Below, piece after piece: positions 45,410 through 53,626 of a stretch of 64,000 nt of DNA; positions within the stretch are counted from its first letter, which is position 1; every line of letters starts with the position of its first letter. A program made the translations under genes and the position numbers. The DNA comes from Bordetella parapertussis (lineage in GTDB: Bacteria; Pseudomonadota; Gammaproteobacteria; Burkholderiales; Burkholderiaceae_B). The notes under the pieces are model-generated. The model was not told the DNA's origin, did no database searches, and saw only the letters and a program-made list of their open reading frames with translations. The stretch spans positions 1 to 64,000 of the forward strand of contig CAMDEF010000001.1 of the NCBI GenBank assembly GCA_945895265.1. The letters are read 5' to 3'.

Positions 45410-46325
45410 GCAATAATAACCGTAAGGTGTTTGTCACATATAAAAAACCGTGGATATCGCGCCCTGGGATCGATTTCAGCAACCAACCCAGATATTTTTT
45501 GACTAAGGCGAATTTCTTTTCAATGGCGATCAACTGGACACGTACCAACGGATCGGGGTTAGCCCTTAGGTAGTCAGTGAGCAATTGATGGCAAAGCGCT
45601 TGTCGCTCAGTCGAACTAAATTCGTGGCCACGCAACCCCGCCATTGAGGAAATCATCTGAAAAACGTCATAGGCTTGCGCGAGCGGTAAGGATAGTGCCT
45701 CTCCGATATTCTCTTCAAAGTCGATACGCGTTGCGGTGCCATCATCGCTGACCATCAAATTACGCAATTGCGCGCCACCATGTACAAAGCCGGCACGGTG
45801 AAAATTCGCAAGTTCTTGGGCTGCCCGGTTCATGAGCCCAAGACGTCCCTCTGGGCTTGCCATACGAATCAGATAGGGCATATCTTGGCCCACGTACTCT
45901 AAAACTAGTATCTCAGGCGCGTGGTACCAGACCTTCGGCACAGAACTGCCAGCGTCTTTCAGTCGAACTAAGCGCTGAGCCTCATCTTGCAGATTGTTTT
46001 TCAACAACCGCTGCGGCGAGGGCCGTTCGCCCATCAACAGCCAACACAGCCAAGACAGCACGACGACTTTGACGAACTTTAGCCCAGCGATCAATGGCGA
46101 AAACCACTTTGCTCGGAAGCGCTTAACCACACACGAGTGCCCGGCAAACTCAACAAAAGACGCACCGGTCGGATCATCGGTATGCAACAGCAACCACTCG
46201 TCTAGGGCGAGTTTGAAACGCGCGTCATCTGCGTGTGTGCTCTCCACTTGAGCGTCATCTGCTTGTGCATTAACGAGAGGGTGTATCACGATGTTCGAGA
46301 GATCACTATAAATGAGACTTACCAC
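45399..46325 (-). CDS. Kinase-fold protein (BUD32/Kdo-kinase-like), probable pseudokinase
   Basis: A protein of about 308 aa resembling LPS or RIO-type kinases: FVEFAGHSCVVKRFRAKW supplies the candidate ATP-binding Lys, LVLEYVGQDMPYL the hinge, and IDFEENIGE the metal-binding Asp. The catalytic loop reads HGGAQLRN, so the HxDxxxxN Asp is Gly. A hydrophobic stretch (FVKVVVLSWLCWLLM) near residue 85 suggests membrane contact. The start is uncertain: the frame runs back to a TTG (46340) inside the upstream terminator. GTG 46325 with AAGG is used here and GTG 46289 is also possible. It overlaps dnaB by 11 bases. Confidence 0.75.
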   Translation of the reverse strand: MVSLIYSDLSNIVIHPLVNAQADDAQVESTHADDARFKLALDEWLLLHTDDPTGASFVEFAGHSCVVKRFRAKWFSPLIAGLKFVKVVVLSWLCWLLMGERPSPQRLLKNNLQDEAQRLVRLKDAGSSVPKVWYHAPEILVLEYVGQDMPYLIRMASPEGRLGLMNRAAQELANFHRAGFVHGGAQLRNLMVSDDGTATRIDFEENIGEALSLPLAQAYDVFQMISSMAGLRGHEFSSTERQALCHQLLTDYLRANPDPLVRVQLIAIEKKFALVKKYLGWLLKSIPGRDIHGFLYVTNTLRLLLRDE

Positions 46326-46338
46326 AGACCTTAAATAC

Positions 46339-46364
46339 AAAAAGCCGACCTGAGCCGGCTTTTT
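46339..46364 (-). terminator. Intrinsic terminator after rplI
   Basis: A perfect 9-base stem AAAAAGCCG / CGGCTTTTT with an 8-base loop, ending in a T run on the minus strand 24 bases after the rplI stop. It closes the rpsF-priB-rpsR-rplI operon. The A-tract on the 5' side makes it potentially bidirectional. It separates the ribosomal genes from the kinase-like gene and dnaB. Confidence 0.82.
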
Positions 46365-46387
46365 GTTTAGAGCAAGCGAGTAGAAAC

Positions 46388-46843
46388 TTAGACTACGTCG
46401 CCAACCACAACAACTGAAATGCTGCTGACCACATCAGGATGAATTGCCACTTGCACAGGAAACTCACCTACAGCTTTCAAGGGACCCTCAGGCAAACGGA
46501 TTTGCGCTTTCTCGATGCCTGCGAAACCTGCAGCAACCAAACCTGTTGCAATATCCATGTTTGTCACCGAACCAAACAGACGGCCGTCAACACCCGCTTT
46601 TTGGGTAATGCTTAGCGAGAAGCTTTCAAGGCGTTGGCCCAAGGCTTGAGCCAACGCGAGTTTCTCAGCTTGGATTTTTTCAAGTTCGGCGCGGCGAACT
46701 TCAAATTCTTTTAAAGCAGTTTCAGTGGCGCGACGGGCTTTTTTCTGGGGAATCAAGAAATTGCGCGCGTAACCATCACGCACGCGAACAACTTCACCGA
46801 GGTTGCCAACGTTAACGACTTTTTCGAGCAGAATAATTTGCAT
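46388..46843 (-). CDS. rplI: 50S ribosomal protein L9
   Basis: L9 (151 aa from ATG 46843) binds 23S rRNA at the base of the L1 stalk and affects frame maintenance. The N-domain [19 protein letters not shown] and [12 protein letters not shown] is followed by the long connecting helix and the C-domain [13 protein letters not shown]. An in-frame upstream start would overlap rpsR and add six foreign residues. Last gene of the rpsF operon, just ahead of the terminator. Confidence 0.98.
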   Translation of the reverse strand: MQIILLEKVVNVGNLGEVVRVRDGYARNFLIPQKKARRATETALKEFEVRRAELEKIQAEKLALAQALGQRLESFSLSITQKAGVDGRLFGSVTNMDIATGLVAAGFAGIEKAQIRLPEGPLKAVGEFPVQVAIHPDVVSSISVVVVGDVV

Positions 46844-46857
46844 GGTATGCCCCTGGA

Positions 46858-47130
46858 TCAATTATGGTTATCAGTAAAGGGCAACAATGCCAAAAAGCGT
46901 GCGCGCTTGATTGCGGTATCAAGTTGGCGCTGATAGATCGCTTTAGTACCGGTCAAACGCGCAGGAATAATCTTGCCGTTTTCTTGAATGAAGTCACGCA
47001 AGGTGTCGAGATCTTTGTAATCAATCTGGTCGACGTTTGCCGCGCTGAAGCGGCAAAATTTACGACGCTTAAAAAGCGGATTTTGTTGGGTGAATTTCTT
47101 TTTTTCTTTACGTTTACCGAAGAAAGCCAT
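46858..47130 (-). CDS. rpsR: 30S ribosomal protein S18
   Basis: S18 (90 aa) pairs with S6 on the platform of the small subunit. [19 protein letters not shown] and [19 protein letters not shown] are the family core, with the Arg-rich end [13 protein letters not shown]. Order rpsF-priB-rpsR-rplI is standard in betaproteobacteria. The S6:S18 pair is known to autoregulate this operon in several bacteria. Confidence 0.98.
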   Translation of the reverse strand: MAFFGKRKEKKKFTQQNPLFKRRKFCRFSAANVDQIDYKDLDTLRDFIQENGKIIPARLTGTKAIYQRQLDTAIKRARFLALLPFTDNHN

Positions 47131-47142
47131 GATGTGCCTCGC

Positions 47143-47433
47143 TTAAATCTGTTGAATTTGCTGCGCATGCAGCTTAAATTTTGGTGAATCTTTTCGAACC
47201 GGTGCTAAAAACCCCTGGACGCGTACTGTGCAACCCAAACTTGTTGTGAGTGCCATCTGTGCTAAGTCTCCCATCGCCACAACTGCTAGCGTGAACGCCA
47301 AACGGCGCGGTTGACCTGCTTCAGTGACCTCGGACTCGTGTGAGAGAAGAAATTCAAGCACTGCAACCCCGGATGGCGTGTACCTTAAGGGGGAAAGCTC
47401 AAATACCTGACCCTGCACTTCAAGTCGATTCAC
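47143..47433 (-). CDS. priB: Primosomal replication protein N
   Basis: PriB (96 aa) is a dimeric OB-fold single-strand DNA-binding protein that stabilises PriA on forks during replication restart. TPSGVAVLEFLLSHESEV and VRVQGFLAPVRKDSPKFKLHAQQI are the typical strands. GTG start. Its place between rpsF and rpsR is the normal one. Confidence 0.94.
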   Translation of the reverse strand: MNRLEVQGQVFELSPLRYTPSGVAVLEFLLSHESEVTEAGQPRRLAFTLAVVAMGDLAQMALTTSLGCTVRVQGFLAPVRKDSPKFKLHAQQIQQI

Positions 47434-47445
47434 AACGTGCCTAGC

Positions 47446-47820
47446 TTACTCAGCCTCGCTGGGCGTTGCTTCAGCCGAAGCCTTACGGGCTTCGTCGCGT
47501 TCAACTTGTTTCATCATGAGTGAAGGCTCAGACTGAGCGGCTTTGGTCTTGATGACAAGGTGGCGCAACACAGCGTCGTTGTAGCGAAACGAATGCTCGA
47601 GTTCGTCGAGTGTGGGTTGACTGCACTCGATGTTAAAACACACATAGTGTGCTTTCACCAGTTTTTGAATAGGGTAAGCGAGTTGACGACGACCCCAATC
47701 TTCAGTGCGGTGAACTTTACCGCCTTGGGTAGTCACCAGCGCTTGATAACGCTCGACCATTGCAGGAACTTGTTCGCTTTGATCTGGGTGAACAATAAAA
47801 ACCACTTCGTAGTGACGCAT
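47446..47820 (-). CDS. rpsF: 30S ribosomal protein S6
   Basis: S6 (124 aa from ATG 47820) starts [19 protein letters not shown]. The [20 protein letters not shown] motif and the [15 protein letters not shown] end are typical, with a short acidic tail of Ala and Glu. AGGAG lies 6 bases upstream of the ATG; the frame is open for 22 more codons but those lie in the untranslated leader. First gene of its operon. Confidence 0.98.
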   Translation of the reverse strand: MRHYEVVFIVHPDQSEQVPAMVERYQALVTTQGGKVHRTEDWGRRQLAYPIQKLVKAHYVCFNIECSQPTLDELEHSFRYNDAVLRHLVIKTKAAQSEPSLMMKQVERDEARKASAEATPSEAE

Positions 47821-47916
47821 TTGAACTCCTAAGGATGTCCGAAGAGCCTGTAAGAAGCGCGCCTCGGGGGCAGCCCGCCACACCAAACACTGGTTGGTCG
47901 AGCAAGAAAGCCTTTG

Positions 47917-47945
47917 ATTATCGTATGTTTACGGCATTTATGCAA
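47917..47945 (-). promoter_or_regulatory. Promoter of the rpsF operon
   Basis: On the minus strand TTGCAT (47945-47940), a 17-base spacer and GATAAT (47922-47917, 5 of 6). Transcription would start near 47910, leaving a leader of about 90 bases before rpsF. The leader contains a small ACCAA/TTGGT inverted repeat and a GC-rich block with CCGAGG. It may hold an S6:S18 control site, but I cannot identify one with confidence. Confidence 0.5.
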
Positions 47946-47979
47946 GCTTGGAACGATATATAAGTACCCAGTGACCTGG

Positions 47980-49845
47980 CTAGACGGCGAACTGTGCCTC
48001 AAAGCGGGCACGAATTGAACCCTCAATGCCGACAGCGTCGAGCCCGACACTCGCCAGCAACGCCCCTTGCTCGCCGTGATCAATAAACCGGTCAGGTAAG
48101 CCAAGCTGAAGTAGCGGACACACAACGCCCGAGGCGGCAAGCGCTTCGGCAACCGCGCTGCCCGCCCCACCCATGACCGAACCCTCTTCGAGCGTCACCA
48201 ACCCAGTGTGTGCGGCCGCCAATTCAAGCACCAACGCCACATCCAGTGGTTTGACGAAACGCATATCTGCCACCGTCAGATTTAAAGCCTCGGCGGCTTT
48301 AAGCGCGGCGGGCAGTAAGGTGCCAAACACTAACATCGCAATATTTTTACCATGCCGACGCACCATCCCTCGGCCCACTTCAACCGTTGCCAAATCCGCC
48401 TGGGGCACAGCACCCGCCCCCGCTCCGCGCGGATAGCGTACCGTCGCGGGGCCCGGGTACTGATAACAGGTCGACAGCAGCAACCTGAGTTCGTTTTCGT
48501 CAGAGGGCGTGGCCACCACCATATTCGGAATGCAACGCACAAACGCAATGTCGTAATTGCCGGCATGCGTTGCACCGTCGGCTCCAACCAACCCAGCTCG
48601 GTCTAGTGCAAAGGTCACGTCCAGATTTTGCAGTGCCACATCATGAATCAATTGATCATAGCCGCGCTGCAAAAAGGTCGAATAAATCGCCACGACTGGT
48701 TTTTTACCTTCACAGGCAAGGCCTGCGGCAAACGTCACCGCGTGTTGCTCGGCAATCCCCACATCAAAATAACGCTTAGGAAAACGACGTTCGAACTCAA
48801 CCATCCCACTACCCTCGCGCATCGCAGGCGTAATACCCACTAAACGCTGGTCTTGTTCGCCCATGTCACACAACCAAGTGCCAAACACCTGAGTGAAGGT
48901 CGTTTTAGGGGCTGCGGTAGGCTTTTGAATCCCGATCGAGGGATCAAATTTTCCGGGGCCGTGATACAGCACGGGGTCAGCCTCAGCAAGCTTATAACCC
49001 TGCCCTTTTTTAGTGACCACATGCAAAAACTGTGGCCCTTTAAGAGCGCGCATGTTTTGTAGCGTTGGAATCAGTGAGTCGAGATCATGTCCGTCAATCG
49101 GCCCGACATAGTTAAAACCCATCTCTTCAAACAAAGTGGCCGGCGTCACCATCCCTTTGGCATGCTCTTCAAAGCGGCGTGCCAACTCGAGCACCGGAGG
49201 CATATGTTGTAAGACAGAGCGCCCAACGTTTTTGGCCGCCGCATAAAACTGCCCCGACATTAAACGCGCAAGATAACGATTGAGTGCGCCTACTGGCGGC
49301 GAAATCGACATGTCGTTGTCGTTGAGAATCACCAGCAAATTGATATCGGGCGTCACGCCGGCGTTATTCATGGCCTCAAACGCCATGCCGGCCGACATCG
49401 AGCCATCGCCAATCACTGCAATGTGCTGACGCGAGACCCCAGCATTGCGCGAGGCCACAGCCATGCCTAACGCCGCAGAAATCGAAGTAGAAGAATGTGC
49501 CGTCCCAAAAGCGTCGTATTCAGATTCGCTGCGCTTGGGGAAACCAGACATGCCACCAAACTGTCTGAGCGTGGTCATGCCGGCTTTGCGTCCGGTCAAT
49601 ATTTTGTGCGGGTAAGACTGATGGCCCACATCCCAAATAATGCGGTCGTGGGGCGTGTCATACACGTAGTGCAAGGCGACTGTAAGCTCAACCGTACCGA
49701 GGTTTGATGATAGATGCCCGCCCGTGCGCGACACAGAATCAAGCACAAAGGCGCGCAGTTGATCCGCCAGTTTTCGCAGCTCGCGTTTATCAAGCGGCTT
49801 GAGATCGGCAGGAGAATGAATACAGTCAAGCAAGTCGGTGGGCAT
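47980..49845 (-). CDS. dxs: 1-deoxy-D-xylulose-5-phosphate synthase
   Basis: Thiamine-diphosphate enzyme that condenses pyruvate and glyceraldehyde-3-phosphate, the entry to the MEP isoprenoid route and to vitamin B6. It has 621 aa from the ATG at 49845 (a TTG three codons earlier is also open). Family motifs are [31 protein letters not shown] for Mg-ThDP, and the catalytic Glu in [15 protein letters not shown]. It follows ispA, so precursor and prenyl-chain synthesis are grouped. Confidence 0.97.
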   Translation of the reverse strand: MPTDLLDCIHSPADLKPLDKRELRKLADQLRAFVLDSVSRTGGHLSSNLGTVELTVALHYVYDTPHDRIIWDVGHQSYPHKILTGRKAGMTTLRQFGGMSGFPKRSESEYDAFGTAHSSTSISAALGMAVASRNAGVSRQHIAVIGDGSMSAGMAFEAMNNAGVTPDINLLVILNDNDMSISPPVGALNRYLARLMSGQFYAAAKNVGRSVLQHMPPVLELARRFEEHAKGMVTPATLFEEMGFNYVGPIDGHDLDSLIPTLQNMRALKGPQFLHVVTKKGQGYKLAEADPVLYHGPGKFDPSIGIQKPTAAPKTTFTQVFGTWLCDMGEQDQRLVGITPAMREGSGMVEFERRFPKRYFDVGIAEQHAVTFAAGLACEGKKPVVAIYSTFLQRGYDQLIHDVALQNLDVTFALDRAGLVGADGATHAGNYDIAFVRCIPNMVVATPSDENELRLLLSTCYQYPGPATVRYPRGAGAGAVPQADLATVEVGRGMVRRHGKNIAMLVFGTLLPAALKAAEALNLTVADMRFVKPLDVALVLELAAAHTGLVTLEEGSVMGGAGSAVAEALAASGVVCPLLQLGLPDRFIDHGEQGALLASVGLDAVGIEGSIRARFEAQFAV

Positions 49846-49865
49846 AAGGCTCAAAACTTCTACAA

Positions 49866-49894
49866 AAAATCATCGCAAAAAAAATCATCGCAAA
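49866..49894. repeat. Short direct repeat between ispA and dxs
   Basis: AAATCATCGCAAAA occurs twice with a 15-base period in the 53-base gap after the ispA stop. A third, diverged relative (ATGATCGCGTAAA) lies at the end of ispA. It is very AT-rich and has no clear function. Confidence 0.45.
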
Positions 49895-49898
49895 CACT

Positions 49899-50819
49899 TT
49901 AATGATCGCGTAAAACAATAAAGTCGGCTAATCCTGCTAACAAGGCGGCAGAGTCACCCAAGGGGTGTAACGCCGCCAACGCACGTTGATGCAACTCACC
50001 CGCGAACGCACGGGCTTGCTCCAAGCCCATCAGTGTGACATAAGTTGGCTTATTGGCTGCCGCATCTTTTCCGGGGGTTTTACCCAATTGAGAGCTATCG
50101 GCGGTGACATCAAGCACGTCGTCAATCACCTGAAAAGCCAGGCCCATCGCCGCCGAATACGCGTCGAGGGCACTGCGCTGCTGTGAATTGGCACCGCCTG
50201 CCAACCCGCCCAGCGAAACGCTTGCCGCAAGCAAAGCGCCAGTTTTCAGAACATGCATTTGTTGCAAAGCTTGCTGAGTCAGGGCTTTACCAACACTTTC
50301 TAAGTCGATCGCTTGCCCGCCCGCCATCCCTAAACTCCCGGCGGCTTGGGCCAAGTCGCGAATCGCCTGCACGATTAACGGTGGCGCGATTGGCATTTGC
50401 GCAAGCAGATCAAACGCCAGCGGTTGCAAAGCATCGCCCGCCAGCAACGCTGTGGCTTCGTCAAACTGTACATGCACGGTGGGGCGACCACGCCGCAAGA
50501 CATCGTCATCCATGCAAGGCAAATCATCATGTACCAACGAGTAGGCATGCACAAGCTCAACGGCGGCGGCCGCGAGATCTTGCGCGTAGTCACGTTCGGC
50601 GTCTGATTGCGTTGACAGCGCTGGTTTGCAAGCCTGCGCAGCCGCAAATACGAGTGCTGCACGCACGCGCTTACCACCGCCTAGCACCGCATAGCGCATG
50701 GCGCGATGCAAACGCGCTGGCACCGCCTCTTCGCGCGGCAAGACGCGAGCCAACACCTGCTCAACATGTTGCGCGCGCTCAGACAACCAGGCAGAAAAAT
50801 CGACAGCAGACAGACTCAT
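49899..50819 (-). CDS. ispA: Polyprenyl synthetase IspA (farnesyl diphosphate synthase)
   Basis: Chain-elongating prenyltransferase, 306 aa. The first Asp-rich motif is VHDDLPCMDDDVLRRGRPT and the second is FQVIDDVLDVTAD. The short spacing and two bulky residues before the first motif (HAYSLVHDD) suit a C15 product. Farnesyl diphosphate is the substrate of HpnD in this window. ATG overlaps the xseB stop by 4 bases; dxs follows. Confidence 0.94.
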   Translation of the reverse strand: MSLSAVDFSAWLSERAQHVEQVLARVLPREEAVPARLHRAMRYAVLGGGKRVRAALVFAAAQACKPALSTQSDAERDYAQDLAAAAVELVHAYSLVHDDLPCMDDDVLRRGRPTVHVQFDEATALLAGDALQPLAFDLLAQMPIAPPLIVQAIRDLAQAAGSLGMAGGQAIDLESVGKALTQQALQQMHVLKTGALLAASVSLGGLAGGANSQQRSALDAYSAAMGLAFQVIDDVLDVTADSSQLGKTPGKDAAANKPTYVTLMGLEQARAFAGELHQRALAALHPLGDSAALLAGLADFIVLRDH

Positions 50820-51100
50820 GACGCGTCGGCATCCAGACCTTCAAAGGGGCGCAGCATGCCAGCCTCGAGGACTTTGACTTGTTGCTCGGCTTGCGCCAGC
50901 TTTTGCTGGCACAGTCGAGTCAGAGCTACACCACGAGCGTAAGCAGCCAATGACTGTTCGAGCGCAAGTGAACCGGATTCCATGGTGGCCACCAACGCTT
51001 CGAGCTCAGCGAGCGCCGTCTCGAAATCTTCAGGCAGGCTTGGATCGAGTTCGGTAGCGGCTTCGCCTAGTTTGGTCGATGTTTTGTTAGCCTTGGTCAA
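50816..51100 (-). CDS. xseB: Exodeoxyribonuclease VII small subunit
   Basis: XseB (94 aa) joins XseA to form the bidirectional single-strand DNA exonuclease VII. FETALAELEALVATMESGSLALEQSL and YARGVALTRLCQQKLAQAEQ form the two-helix family core. TTG start with GGAG 7 bases upstream. It is the first gene of the xseB-ispA-dxs row, a common proteobacterial order. Confidence 0.95.
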   Translation of the reverse strand: MTKANKTSTKLGEAATELDPSLPEDFETALAELEALVATMESGSLALEQSLAAYARGVALTRLCQQKLAQAEQQVKVLEAGMLRPFEGLDADAS

Positions 51101-51178
51101 GCGATACTCCGAAGACAGGGTTACCGTCTAAATTAAACACAAACAGATGTAAAGCCTGATTGTACGAGATGATCCGGT

Positions 51179-51192
51179 CTCAACACCTTGAG
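51179..51192. promoter_or_regulatory. Palindrome between two divergent -10 boxes
   Basis: CTCAA-CACC-TTGAG is a perfect 5-base inverted repeat. It lies between a minus-strand TACAAT (51164-51159, towards xseB) and a plus-strand TACAAT (51194-51199, towards the Rieske gene). Neither box has a well-spaced -35, so an activator or repressor may bind here. This is inference from layout only. Confidence 0.35.
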
Positions 51193-51238
51193 GTACAATG
51201 GTTTTTTAAGGTCAATCGGTCAATCCGGTTTTCTTCAC

Positions 51239-51270
51239 GCCAGAACGGTACTGTCCGTCCTGGCTTTTTT
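51239..51270 (+). terminator. Intrinsic terminator in the leader of the Rieske gene (attenuator candidate)
   Basis: GCCAG-A-ACGG pairs with CCGT-C-CTGGC (51239-51248 with 51255-51264; one mismatch) around a 6-base loop, followed by TTTTTT. The run ends 18 bases before the ATG at 51289, and the Shine-Dalgarno AGAGGGA lies between. No gene ends upstream on this strand, so the terminator must act on the leader itself. Just ahead is a tandem GGTCAATC pair (51210-51225). Confidence 0.72.
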
Positions 51271-51288
51271 ATCGGTGCAGAGGGAATC

Positions 51289-52443
51289 ATGACCGACATT
51301 GGTCGGATGGCGCACTTGGCGCCCGCTCGTACCCAGCTTGCTGTCGACACATATTTTGACCAAGCCCGCTTTGAGCGCGAGCAAAAGAGTATTTTTCAAC
51401 AGTTTTCGCGTTACGTCGGGCACCAAAAAAGCGTCCCACAACCCGGAGACTGGCGTAGCCTATCTCACGAAAATAACGGCAGAGTCTTGGTACGTGGCCA
51501 AAACGGCATCGAACTACTCTCTAACGTTTGCCGGCATCGTCAAGCGTTAATGCTGGGTGGCCAAACGGGCAATGTCTCAGGTCACAGCAATACCCATGGC
51601 AACCTCAGGGATACTGGCGGCAACATCGTGTGCCCACTCCATCGCTGGACGTACGATCAGCAAGGTCAATTACTGGGCGCACCGCATTTTGAGAATACGC
51701 CGTGCCTGAACCTCGAGCGCTTTGCGCTTAAGGATTGTCACGGCTTGCTCTTTGAAGGCCCGCGCGACCCAGTCGCCGAAATCGGCAAACTGTTCAAACG
51801 ACCAGAATTTGATTTTTCAGACTATGTCCTTGATCACGTTGAAGTGCACCAGTGCAATTACAACTGGAAGACCTTCATCGAGGTTTATCTCGAAGACTAT
51901 CATGTCGCACCGTTCCATCCGGGTCTTGGGCACTTTGTCACGTGTGATGATTTGTCCTGGGAGTTCACTGAGCACTACAGCATGCAGCGCGTTGGCGTGC
52001 ATCGTGCGCTCTCGCAACCTGGGTCACCAGCCTATAAAGTGTGGCACGACAAGTTGCTAGCCTTTCGTGGCGGCCAGGCACCCGATTTCGGTGCGGTCTG
52101 GGTCACGTATTTTCCGACACACATGATCGAGCTTTATCCTCATGTGGCCGTTCTCTCAACCCTTTACCCAAAGTCACCCACTGAAACGGTCAATATCGTC
52201 GAGTTTTACTATCCCGAAGAAATCGCGCTGTTTGAGCGCGAGTTTGTCGAGGCGCAACGCGAAGCCTACATGGAAACCGCGGTCGAAGATGACGAAATCG
52301 CCGAGCGCATGGACGCAGGGCGAGCCGCTTTAATGGCTCGGGGTACCTCAGAAATCGGGCCGTATCAGTCACCCATGGAAGACGGCATGCAGCATTTTCA
52401 TGAATGGTATCGCAAAGCCATGAACGAAACTGAGAACTTTTAA
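51289..52443 (+). CDS. Rieske [2Fe-2S] oxygenase, alpha-subunit family
   Basis: A 384-aa protein of the ring-hydroxylating oxygenase family with a Rieske domain and a mononuclear-iron domain. The cluster ligands are in NVCRHRQALML and IVCPLHRWTYD. The loop between them is 31 residues, against roughly 15-20 in well-studied members. The catalytic iron motif is LEDYHVAPFHPG. The frame opens at 51160, but the ATG at 51289 with AGAGGGA is the start, because the earlier part is leader with a terminator. The substrate is unknown; no ferredoxin or reductase gene adjoins it. Confidence 0.88.
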   Translation: MTDIGRMAHLAPARTQLAVDTYFDQARFEREQKSIFQQFSRYVGHQKSVPQPGDWRSLSHENNGRVLVRGQNGIELLSNVCRHRQALMLGGQTGNVSGHSNTHGNLRDTGGNIVCPLHRWTYDQQGQLLGAPHFENTPCLNLERFALKDCHGLLFEGPRDPVAEIGKLFKRPEFDFSDYVLDHVEVHQCNYNWKTFIEVYLEDYHVAPFHPGLGHFVTCDDLSWEFTEHYSMQRVGVHRALSQPGSPAYKVWHDKLLAFRGGQAPDFGAVWVTYFPTHMIELYPHVAVLSTLYPKSPTETVNIVEFYYPEEIALFEREFVEAQREAYMETAVEDDEIAERMDAGRAALMARGTSEIGPYQSPMEDGMQHFHEWYRKAMNETENF

Positions 52444-52637
52444 CCCCGCCGCTTGTCCAACTGCTCAATAAAAAGTTCAGCGCAGGGCAGCAGCGGCAAA
52501 CACGCGTGCCTTTCGCGGTCACAACCAAGCAACGAAGCGGTCATATTGCGGTTTTTTTGGTGTAGTAAAGTGTTTTTGCAGTTATATTTTATTTAACGGC
52601 GCACGCTTTTTCAATTTTTCTCACCTCTTAAAAGATC

Positions 52638-53519
52638 ATGAAACGAATTATTCTTTTTATGCTGACTAACCTTGCAGTCATGCTGGTACTGAGTGCCACG
52701 TTGAGCATCTTGGGCGTCAATCGCTTTCTGACAGACCAAGGGCTTAATGTTTCGATGCTGTTAGTGTTTTCGGTCATTGTTGGCTTTACCGGTGCGATAT
52801 TTTCGCTCTTAATCAGCAAATGGATGGCCAAACGGAGTACCGGCGCAAGGGTGATTGACCCGCAAGCACCGAACGGCGCAAAAGAGCAGTGGCTCGTCGA
52901 CACCGTACATCAAATTGCGGATCGCGCCGGCATTGGTCGCCCTGAAGTGGCAATCTACGACGGCGAACCCAACGCTTTTGCGACAGGCGCGTTTCGTAAC
53001 GATTCGCTTGTGGCCGTCTCAACGGGCTTGCTCGACAGCATGACCGAAGAAGAAGTCACTGCCGTGCTAGCGCATGAAGTTGCACATATTGCCAACGGTG
53101 ACATGATCACCCTGACCCTGATTCAGGGCGTGGTCAATACTTTTGTTGTGTTTTTAGCTCGAATCGTCGGCTACTTTGTTGACCGCGTGATTCTTAAAAA
53201 CGACAAAGGGACTGGGCTTGGTTATTACGCAACGGTGATCGTTTGCGAAATTGCTTTCGGTGTCGCAGCGAGTTTGATCGTGGCGTGGTTTTCGCGTCAG
53301 CGCGAATATCGCGCAGATGCGGGTTCAGCTTCGCTGCTCAGCTCGCGCGAACCGATGATTCGCGCCCTGTCACGCCTCGGCGGCTTGACGCCTGGCGCTT
53401 TGCCCAAAAGCTTTGAAGCTTCAGGGATCAGTGGCGGCGGCGGGATTAGCGCGATGTTTGCAACGCACCCGCCCATCAATGCGCGTATCAACGCTTTACA
53501 AAATCTGCGCGTGAAGTAA
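52638..53519 (+). CDS. htpX: Membrane protease HtpX
   Basis: Zinc metalloprotease (293 aa) of the inner membrane that degrades misfolded membrane proteins. Two N-terminal membrane helices fall at about 4-24 and 36-56. The zinc site is [13 protein letters not shown] with the later Glu in [10 protein letters not shown]. Two more hydrophobic segments lie near 155-175 and 190-215. The 194-base gap upstream is AT-rich at its end. I see no clear sigma-32 box there. An intrinsic terminator follows. Confidence 0.95.
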   Translation: MKRIILFMLTNLAVMLVLSATLSILGVNRFLTDQGLNVSMLLVFSVIVGFTGAIFSLLISKWMAKRSTGARVIDPQAPNGAKEQWLVDTVHQIADRAGIGRPEVAIYDGEPNAFATGAFRNDSLVAVSTGLLDSMTEEEVTAVLAHEVAHIANGDMITLTLIQGVVNTFVVFLARIVGYFVDRVILKNDKGTGLGYYATVIVCEIAFGVAASLIVAWFSRQREYRADAGSASLLSSREPMIRALSRLGGLTPGALPKSFEASGISGGGGISAMFATHPPINARINALQNLRVK

Positions 53520-53545
53520 AAGCGGTTTGCCGCTTTGGTCTCAAT

Positions 53546-53573
53546 AGCCCCAGCAATGGGGCTGTTTTTTTTT
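53546..53573 (+). terminator. Intrinsic terminator after htpX
   Basis: AGCCCC-AGCAAT-GGGGCT hairpin followed by G and nine T residues, 26 bases after the htpX stop. A textbook Rho-independent terminator on the plus strand. It lies between htpX and the convergent polA end. Confidence 0.88.
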
Positions 53574-53626
53574 GACTGAGCCAACCTTGTCATTGTCTGA
53601 CCAGTACTCTGGGCTGTAGCGTGTGT

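Noticed and set aside
50183-50821. A 212-codon plus-strand ORF opposite ispA
   Set aside because: It lies wholly antisense to a well-supported ispA, has biased composition (many Arg, His, Pro) typical of a shadow frame, and matches no family I know.
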